Source: Physella acuta (taxonomy: Eukaryota; Mollusca; Gastropoda; Physidae). From it: DNA of 64,000 nucleotides. The notes under the pieces were generated by a model, which made no database searches, was not told the origin of the DNA, and worked only from the letters and a program-made list of their open reading frames with translations. Location: NCBI RefSeq assembly GCF_028476545.1, contig NW_026731892.1, positions 638,501 through 702,500 of the forward strand, read 5' to 3'. The position numbers and the translations under genes were made by a program. Below are positions 56,157-64,000 of this stretch, piece by piece (the stretch's first letter is position 1; each line of letters begins with the position of its first letter).

Positions 56157-56180
56157 TCACCAGAGGGAGTCCACACCCCA
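56112..56180. repeat. 41-bp-spaced duplicate of the end of the small gene's last exon
   Basis: GGTATCACCAGAGGGAGTCC then ACACCCCA (56153-56180), which contains the stop and last coding codons, recurs as GGTATCAACATAGAGAGTCC then ACACCCCA at 56112-56139. The copy lies downstream of the stop on the minus strand. Confidence 0.75.
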
Positions 56181-58258
56181 GCCCAAATCTTTGTACATGT
56201 TGTACCTGCTGGCAGGTTTGACCCACTTGTCTGTGGTCTCCACTATACTGTTCCCAGCCTTCCAGCCAATCAACTGAGCATGAGTCTGAGGCATCAATGA
56301 CTTTGGCTTTTGACTGAATAAAAAAAAGGATTGGTTTCTCTACTATGTTTCAGTCACCCGATGTAACTTAAACTGTACATGTAAATAAAACTGTTGGTGA
56401 AAGACTAACCTTTGAGTTGCGGAGAGAGGCCACAAATGAGCAAAGTCTGCAGCAGTGACTCGCACTGTTGATGAGGGTAAAGGCTTAAGTCTACCCTGGT
56501 CCAGCTTCAAATTCATCTGAAATAGGAGATGAGTTTTAAGAGAAAATGTCATAGCCACCATAAGTTCTGATACATTTCTTTTTGATTAAGGTTTGCTAAG
56601 TGACAGAAAGTGGAAACCCTCACAATAATTTTTTTACTAGTAGATTTATAAAATTTATGAAGAAGTAACTTTTAACATTTTAGTAGCCTACGGCCCTTGA
56701 CAAATATAGTTTAGTAGAATATACAGCTACATAGATATTATCTCATTTTACCGTATTGTCTTTCTTTGTCTAAAATTTAGCTGAAAATTGCTTTTTTTCC
56801 AGCTATAAATGGAATATTTTTAGTGCATTTTCCACAATCACTTACTTCATGATAAATGGGCATGATAAAACCACACCTGTTTGGCCATATTTTATAACGT
56901 ATTGTGTTTTCTTTGTTGATCATCTCTTTCCTAGAATAAAATTTCATGGATTAGGCCCACAACACAAAAATGTTAGGAAATATGACTGCATCCAACATTA
57001 GGCCCACAAAACTGCATCCAACATAAGGCCCATAACATAACTGCATCCAACATAAGGCCCACAAAACTGCATCCAACATAAGGCCCATAACATAACTGCA
57101 TCCAACATTAGGCCCACAAAACTGCATCCAACATAAGGCCCATAACATAACTGCATCCAACATAAGGCCCACAAAACTGCATCCAACATAAGGCCCATAA
57201 CATAACTGCATCCAACATAAGGCCCACAAAACTCCATCCAACATTAGGCCCACAACACAAAACTGCATCCAACATAAGGCCCACAAAACTGCATCCAACA
57301 TTAGGCCCACAAAGAGATGTCTGGAAGATTCTCTGATTTCAACCAGGCTCACTGACTTTCTCTCAAAATATTTCAACCATTCTCCCTATATACTATATTT
57401 CTCTCACGACATTTCATCCACGTTCATTGTTAATATATTTCTCGAATCTTAAGATTTCATTATGCTCCATGTATGCTATGCAACCCACCCTCGTAAGAAA
57501 TAGAAAAAATACATTACATAGCGCCCCCCTTCCCCTGTTGGCCTTGTGGTTTTCTTAATTCTATCTTTAGTAGTCTAGACTGAATAGATCTATCTATAGC
57601 AGTGGCGTAGGCAGGGGGGGTTAGGGGGGTCATAACCCCCCAATAGACCCCTCGGTATATATAAAAAGTATGAGGGGGGGGGTGCAAATCGAAAGTTTGA
57701 AGGGGGGGGGTGCAAATCGAAAGTTTGAGGGGGGGGTGCAAATCGAAAGTTTGTCCCCGGGTAAAAATTGGAACCCCCCCCTTGAGACGATCCTGGCTAC
57801 GCCACTGATCTATAGTCTATAGTAATCTATACCTTTGCTACTACGGGTAACGCTATCAGGGCAGTGTACGAAAATTAAATGTGATACGGTCCCGCCAAGG
57901 GACGTAACATGTCTAGGGGAAGGAATCACCTGATTATTATTATTTTTTTTTTTAGACTGTAGGGCCTACCTAATGTTTTACAAAATAGGCCTATTCAACG
58001 ACACTTTCTCATTATTAAATGATAGACTCACGTAGACCATAGCTTTCTAGAAAGGCTACACACTACACATCTTTTAAGTACGGACAGCCTTTCTAATGTT
58101 GACGATAGGCTAACAGTTTCACTAACAGATCTATATCTAGGACCTAATTAATATATCAAGATATAACCTATTGCCAGTATAAAGAAAAGAACTCACGAAA
58201 ATCTCATCTTTGCAACATAATTGATGTATTCTTTATCTTGGCCAGCGTCGGTCGCCAT
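56157..58258 (-). CDS. Unrecognised 136-residue protein, four exons
   Basis: Minus-strand exons 58258-58197, 56930-56846, 56516-56410 and 56313-56157 join in phase to 137 codons including TGA. Donors are GTGAGT, GTAAGT and GTTAGT, all acceptors are AG, and the start is ATGGCG. The protein begins MATDAGQDKEYINYVAKM, then has IRYKIWPNRCGFIMP, FAHLWPLSATQ, TQAHLIGWK-like THAQLIGWKAGN, and ends YNMYKDLGWGVDSLW. It has no signal peptide or membrane span. The WP..GF motif followed by an IGW motif recalls small ciliary microtubule inner proteins such as C20orf85/CIMIP1, but that is weak pattern resemblance. Clean splicing and phase argue strongly that it is a real gene. Confidence 0.7.
56955..57315. 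repeat. 55-bp dimeric array in intron 1 of the small gene
   Basis: Alternating units ACTGCATCCAACATAAGGCC plus CACAAA or CATAACATA, about 13 monomers of 27-28 bp arranged as pairs. Minus-strand frames through it (MLDAVLWALCW repeats) are artefacts of the repeat. Confidence 0.95.
57600..57807. mobile_element. hAT MITE, 208 bp
   Basis: The ends are CAGTGGCGTAGGCAGG and the inverted CCTGGCTACGCCACTG. The 8-bp ATCTATAG flanks both sides (57592-57599, 57808-57815). The interior has GTGCAAATCGAAAGTTTGAG repeated three times between poly-G tracts. Confidence 0.92.
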
Positions 58259-58427
58259 TCCGTAGGTTCCACGATTTCTAAACTTGATACTAGATCTAGA
58301 ATCTACTTGAAATGTGTCTCGTAATGCTTAAATGTGTCAAATTGTGCGACTATGCACTTTAACGGAAATATCCTATAAAGCTCAAGTAAAGTGTCACCAC
58401 AAAAAGAGTGGATTTTTGTCATTCAGT

Positions 58428-58626
58428 CAGTAGCGACCCTTCCCGGCGCCCGGGGAAAAACTTTCACCCCCCCCCCCCTCAAACTTTTGATTTGCATCCC
58501 CACCCCCTCAAACTTTCGATTTGCAACCCCCTCAAACTTTCGATTACTTTTTCCAACCCATTTTGGCGCCCCCTAAGGTCGGCGCCCAGGGACATGTCCC
58601 CCCCCCCCCCCATCGCTACGCCTCTG
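58428..58626. mobile_element. hAT MITE, 199 bp, relative of the 997-2089 element
   Basis: The right end is GCTACGCCTCTG and the left end is CAGTAGCGACCC, probably the same TIR with a small internal loss. CATTCAGT flanks both sides (58420-58427, 58627-58634). GGCGCCCGGGG and AAGGTCGGCGCCC match the subterminal parts of the larger element. The interior repeats CTCAAACTTTCGATTTGCA, the complement of the repeat inside the 57600 copy. Confidence 0.9.
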
Positions 58627-58634
58627 CATTCAGT

Positions 58635-59768
58635 TCCACCAACCAACCCCCTCCACCCAATTTTAAAATAAACCTGTTTTCACCATAGCTAAATTGCACG
58701 CAAGACACAGTGCCAAACCAAATTTAAAATAGTCGCTGACTTGTACCACATGCGAGTTTTCATCCGTTTATTTTTGTGTCCTGCGCTTCGGCTATGAACC
58801 TGGTAGTCCAGTGTCAAAGTAGAGCTCGGTCGGACAACCAAGAAACTTTTAAAAACAATTAATAGGGTTATGAATACTAATACTATGACTAAGGCTGGTA
58901 GTTATTGCAAGTAGCAACTACAAACATCTGGTCAGTCCTAGCTACTACAGTAAAGATTGGTAGTTTTAATACTAGCAGTAGCAAGCATTTGGTTAAAGTA
59001 GGCCTACTACAATAAAGATTGGTAGAGTTTTATACAGAAGCAGTAGATGGCACTTGGCAATTTTGCTTAAAAATTATTTCAAAACAACACAAAGAGTATC
59101 TGAACAGGTTAAATGTCAATTTATTTAAGAATGCAAAACATTAAACAATGAAGTAACAATCATGGGTAGATCTTAAAATTTTCCATAAGGGTCACCAAAC
59201 CAGCACCCATTGGACAGCTATTTAATCTAAAAACATACTAGTCAGTAACTATAGTTAACTATTAGTTACAAATATTCTCGCAGTCATGTCTGTTCAAGTA
59301 AGTAAAGTGATAGTGTTTGAAGTGCTGAATAAAATTTAAGTTGAAATAATAAGCTCAACATTTAGACTTTCACAAGTCAACCATTTGAGACATCAAAAAA
59401 AATAATACAAAACATGCTTTATTTACCAAGATGATAACAATGCAGATGTGAGAGTAAAAGAATTTGTATGAAGAATAAGAAAATACCACCACCTCGCTGA
59501 CACACTCATTAGCCAATTTCTCTAGTATTAAGTACCTCAATCATACTTCTTTGTATGGCTATATAGACACTTATAATTTTTGTACCAAACATTCAGTTCC
59601 ATAAATGCAATATAACATACAAAAAGAATAACAGCCAACACCAATTTATTTACAGATTTTATATACTAGAGCTTGCCATTCTTTCAACATATGAAGTCAT
59701 CCACTGTCATTTGATTTCATCCTCTTGAAAAAGTACTTAAAATAAATAAAATGAATATTCAAGAAAAA
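58635..59768. other. Spacer between the small gene and SRP14
   Basis: No gene is seen. It should hold the promoter of the small minus-strand gene on its left side and the SRP14 3' UTR on its right side. A two-copy TTGGTAG..TTTTA-type repeat is at about 58960-59035. Confidence 0.4.
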
Positions 59769-62381
59769 TTATTGCGTGGCTTTAGTTTTCTTTCTTCCTC
59801 GAGCAGCTTTTTTATCTTTCTTTTTAAGTCCATCCATGTTTGCCTTCAAAAGATTGCCATATGCCTGAAAATAAAATTGGACAAGTCTTAAGAAAGGCAT
59901 GGATGTGTAAATGTTTTTATAAAACATCTTTTGGTCTTCATGTGAAAGAAACTATCTATAAAACGAAGTTCAGAAACAACAGAAAGAAGAGAAATTGATT
60001 CAGATGAAAGTAGATAAAATTAAATTTAAAAATTTAAACGTGTTAAAGAGTTCATATGAATATAAAATTAAAGATAGCAACATATTAATAGCCAAATTGT
60101 TAAATAAGTATATAACTTTACATACCATCTGAAACTTTGTTACATCTTTGTGATTAATCTAAAAAAAATACACAATAATTTTGTTTAAAATTTACATAAA
60201 ATGTGTCTGAGATTTTTAAATGTGAAGAATTTAATTAGGCCCAGATGAAATTTAACTTACAACTGTTGTAATTTTTTTGTTTCCCAAAGCAGCTCTGACT
60301 AAACATTTATATTCATTTGGTTCGGGCAGGTTTCCATTTCTTGGCTTAGGTTTGGTACGGCCATCATCTGTCAAAATTTTTTTCAAACATGTAGTTTTTG
60401 TAATGTTTATACATAAAGCTTTCAGATAATAATTTACTATCAAATCTGGAGGCATATTTAAATTTTTAATAGCATAAATAGAATATTAAAAAGTACTTAC
60501 ATCTCTTCAATGTCATAGTGACAGATCCTGTATTTTTTCCCTTAAGAAATAGTTTTGTCAACTCAGTAAGGAACTGAAAAAAATAAAGACAAAATTAAAA
60601 AAGAAGAATTAGGCCCAAGTTGTTTAGTAATGCTAATGAGAGTAACACTTCTTCACTATTCTTACTTGATGTTGCAAAATATAAGCAGCTCACTACATTT
60701 TAAATTATTTCATAATTTTCCTATGGCATTGCAAAGTACGTTGAATATAAGTTAACAAGACGCCAAACTACTTGCAAAAAATCCATTTTTCTTAATGAAT
60801 AAAATGCTTTCCTGGCATAGCTTGATCGATCAGCCATTTTTATAAAGTCTCATGTTTGGTATAAAAATATTAATTAGATTCAACAAGATCAGTAAAGTAC
60901 TCATTCATCATAGTTAGAACCCACCCCCACACTTTTTTTCTGACCAAGACCAAAACCATACACCAATCCCTAGCCATTATTTGGAGTCAGAAGTCATTTC
61001 TGATCTGCTGCACGGACTACGGAATAAAATATACTAAAATTAGCAATAGTTTTGTTTCTACTGGAGTGGAAGTTAACTAAATAAATATGCATATGACTTC
61101 CTAATGTAAATCAATGCAAACCTTATTCCCAACTCTAGTCCCCACCCAGCAAAAAAAATTTTTTTTAGCCCCCTATATATATATTATATGTATATATATA
61201 AACTGTCTCACAAAATGTAATTATTTAAACCATTTCCTAATTTATTTCATTGCAATGTATATCCATCATGAGACAACAAATCACACCAAAATATGTTTTA
61301 AGCCATTTAGTTAAAAAATATTTACAAAATTATTTAAATGAGCTCAATGGGCACCCCTATTAGACTTGTTAAAGAGGAGCGATAAGTCAAGGAAGAGCTT
61401 TGCCTATCACTATAGCTATGAAACAGTATGTGTTAGTTACTGTACACAGCTGTAGTAGATCTTGTGTTGTTTTTTTTACAAAACCACTTGTAAATCAAGG
61501 TGCTTAAATATATTGTTTTTTGTCGGATTTTGGACCCCAAAAACAGCCAGCCCCATCCCCCTCAAGCATTGACATTGTGTGGTCTGGCGGTTTGGTAGTT
61601 CTGCCCCTTGTCCTACTGTAAGCCTAACCTAAATTTAGTAATTTGTATCCATAAAATTGACGAGATTACAATACTGCTAATAACCTATTTTCTGAAGAGT
61701 CCAATATTAAGTATTATTAAACATCTGGATAGTATTAGTATACTGAACTGTATGTATCTAGTCTAGTGTATAGCCTACAATAAATACTCATACTGTATTT
61801 ACAACAGACAGAACAATTAACTTACTTAGGCTGTCCTTTGCCTTTAGCCTAACTAAACAATCCAGATACTGGTAGATACAGAAATAAATAGATACAGACA
61901 ACAGACAGATTTATCTAGAATCTATTTCGGATGCTTTTAGTTTTGGATACCGATGTCCCATAACATAATAGTAGACTCTTCCATAAAATAGGTGTGTTGG
62001 GTTGTTAGTAGTATTGTAATCTCGCCTATTTTATGGTTAGAAATTAGGGTTAGGCGAATGGTAGGACTAGGGTTGCGTTTGCATTGAGTTAATCAAGTTA
62101 ATGATTGACATTAGCCAGAAATTCTAGTTAGGCCGGCTAACTACCACAGTAAAAACACCCCCTTTTTAAAGAAGATTCTGTTAAAGTGTTATCAGATACT
62201 GGTATAAAAGTTCTCCCTCATTTCAATTATAATTTTTTATTAATATTCTATAACCGTGATAACAACAAAGCCTCCCCCCCCCTTTCAATTATTTTTATTA
62301 AGTTACAAGTCTAGACTAGACTAGTATTAAGTAAACTCAAACAACTGTTCTTTTTCGTACCGCATCATTTTCTAGCAGCAT
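59769..62381 (-). CDS. SRP14: SRP14, signal recognition particle 14-kDa subunit
   Basis: SRP14 pairs with SRP9 on the Alu domain of SRP RNA and helps slow translation while ribosomes are docked at the ER. Five minus-strand exons join in phase: 62381-62361, 60573-60501, 60367-60261, 60158-60126 and 59864-59769, giving 109 residues. Exon 1 encodes only MLLENDA, and the next begins FLTELTKLFLK. Family signatures follow: LKRYDGRTKPKP, EYKCLVRAALGNKKITTV, KFQMAYGNLLKANMDGLKK, then a basic tail ending KTKATQ. Human SRP14 (136 residues) has a longer alanine-rich tail. The exon 1 donor is GTACGA and the others are GTAAGT or GTATGT. The first exon is inferred from phase and the MVLLE-type start of the family. 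Confidence 0.93.
60574..62360 (-). other. SRP14 intron 1
   Basis: A 1.8-kb AT-rich intron between the seven-codon first exon and exon 2. It has (TA)n near 61172-61200 and CTAG-rich stretches near 61730-61790. No other exon is recognised. Confidence 0.55.
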
Positions 62382-63922
62382 TCTTAATACTTTTAATAGC
62401 CACCAAGGCTTCCTGATAACAAGTAAACTATTGTTTGTAGTACAAAAACTACGTCTACGTATAGATCTAATCTAGATCTATATGTAGTTTTAAGGTGATT
62501 GTCTTTTTTTTAAAAGCAGTAACTCGACTTCGATGTAAGCAATAATGCCCAGTAGATTTGTCCAGCTGCTTGGTGAAATCAAGTAGTCTACAAATAATGT
62601 ATACAATTTAGTTGCGTTTCAAAAAACAGCAGCGCTTTCGCAATTTCCCGAAATAGATTCCACTTTTAAGGTTATTACAGCCGAAATTTATTTCTTAAAG
62701 AATTAAATTATACAATTATTAGTTTACTTTATCTATATTTATTTTTATTATTTATGTCTATTGAATATTTATATTGAGTTTTTAAATGAATGCAATGCAC
62801 ATATTAAATTTATTATTTATATTGTGTTTTTGTACTGCTGGATGCATTGTCAATAATGTATTGTGGGTATTGCTAAGGTAAACTAAGATGGCGCACAGTC
62901 GGTATAAATACGATTAGAATAGTTATTTACGATGTTAAAGCTAACCTTATTAAATATTATAGCCAGATCTAGTATTTAAATTAATCTCAATATCGTACTT
63001 TGAATATCTCAGGTAAGTAGGACAAAAATGACTTCTGATTAGCTATTACTATTACTTGACTATAAAATTTTTGGTAATCTATCGTTTTGGGTACGTAATA
63101 CGTAAAATCGCCCGCGACTAGTAATGTGAAAAACAGGTGACTCCTTACATTTGAATAATTATTTCACATTTTGAGGAGGATTTATGTTTTGAAAAATACA
63201 AAAATGTTTCCTTGTTTCATTTATGTACCTGTTTTTAAACAATTGAATGGACACCAGCGAGAAAAGTCTCAAAGGTATTTGAGAGGTGTATAAATTCATT
63301 TAAAAATCATGCACAGCGTAGTTACAATTAATATGGTTATAAAATCCTGTCTATCCGGTTTTTTTCGGACTTTACTAAAGATTGGATGTATTTGATGTTT
63401 ATAATATTTTCGGTAACTAAATAAAAATAAAAAAAAAAGCAAAAACAATTTGGTTTTCACGTGTAATGGCGACATAAACAATGGCATCCTGCTATTGGAT
63501 AGGCCGCCATTGATTTTATTGTACACATTGCAAGCTAAAAATAGAAAACTAGGTCATGGGGTTTTAAATTTGCATTGTTATTTAAAAACTTGATCTGCAA
63601 AGTTTTGTAAACAAATAGTTATCGATCACTAAGTTACTGTACAGCCAATCAATATTTGTCTTACGAAAGTGAAACATCCGGTTATAACTTAGGCTTGATG
63701 AAAATAAATAGAAATGTAGCCTTAAACTCAACAAATTATTTTCAAGTTCTCTGGATTTGCAACTTTTATAGCATTTATTCTAAAAATATAAAATTTCTAA
63801 ATTAATTTTAGGCTTATGTTTTTATTTTTTATTTTTTTTTTACGGTCTAAATCTAAAAAGCACGTTTTTATTCCATATCAACAACATTGGGGACGGAATC
63901 TCGTCAACTCGCTCGCCTCCAT
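62382..63922. other. Region upstream of SRP14, possible divergent promoter
   Basis: An ATGGCGCACAGTCGG start at 62890 opens only nine codons before a stop. A good donor (CTCAG|GTAAGTAG) lies at 63012, so this may be the non-coding first exon of a plus-strand gene continuing past the window. The evidence is thin. The rest is AT-rich with no recognised gene. Confidence 0.25.
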
Positions 63923-64000
63923 TAAAACTTTTCAGTAATAAATGAACACCAGCGATGTTTCCAACAGATGCAACCATGCTCATTTACTATAGCAGCCATC
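63923..64000. repeat. Dispersed repeat, copy 2 (cut by the window end)
   Basis: TAAAACTTTTCAGTAATAAA, CAGATGCAAC, CTCATTTACTAT and AGCAGCCATC match 2275-2370 in the same orientation. Confidence 0.7.

Noticed and set aside
56951-57376. Minus-strand frame with MLDAVLWALCW repeats that looks like a membrane protein
   Set aside because: It is a reading of the 55-bp tandem array inside an intron of the small gene.
1-64000. Retrovirus-like, Polinton-like, CRISPR or bacterial features
   Set aside because: No reverse transcriptase, integrase, capsid, spacer array or operon structure was recognised on either strand.

Overview
The window looks like nuclear DNA of an animal, most likely a mollusc and probably a gastropod. 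It is AT-rich, its genes are split into many short GT-AG exons, it is full of minisatellites and small DNA transposons, and CTAG-rich low-complexity DNA of a kind common in snails is present. The organism is inferred from texture and gene content, not from a diagnostic marker.

Layout. 1-2400 holds repeats: a fold-back element, a 1.09-kb non-autonomous hAT element with intact 8-bp target duplications, and one end of a dispersed repeat. 3499-6456 (+) is a four-exon BCS1 gene (mitochondrial AAA chaperone for complex III). 8081-52878 (+) is one ATG2 gene (autophagy lipid-transfer protein), rebuilt here as 42 exons encoding about 2,195 residues. Its intron 11 (15812-37913, 22 kb) contains a nested minus-strand gene for a leucine-rich-repeat/FN3-like single-pass membrane protein (18334-20966) and, just upstream of it, a 4.8-kb array of a 24-bp unit. 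The rest of that intron holds further tandem arrays, three hAT-like or TIR elements and a 31-bp satellite. After the long ATG2 3' region come two minus-strand genes: a four-exon gene for an unrecognised 136-residue protein (56157-58258) and a five-exon SRP14 gene (59769-62381) whose first coding exon is only seven codons.

The most striking feature is how the ATG2 introns are built. In at least seven introns a minisatellite starts exactly on an exon-intron junction, so every repeat unit carries a copy of the exon end plus the splice donor (introns 5, 12, 14, 17, 18, 20, 23). Intron 14 also has a second array built on its acceptor, and intron 23 ends in a 47-bp duplication of its acceptor plus exon start. 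Smaller exon-derived duplications lie beside exons 6 and 8 and after the last exon of the small minus-strand gene. The splice junctions seem to have been the seeds of local tandem amplification, giving rows of candidate splice sites.

Functionally the genes are housekeeping and unrelated: mitochondrial complex assembly, autophagosome growth, protein targeting (SRP Alu domain), a cell-surface receptor-like protein and one unknown. No rRNA, CRISPR, plasmid or retrovirus-like element was recognised.
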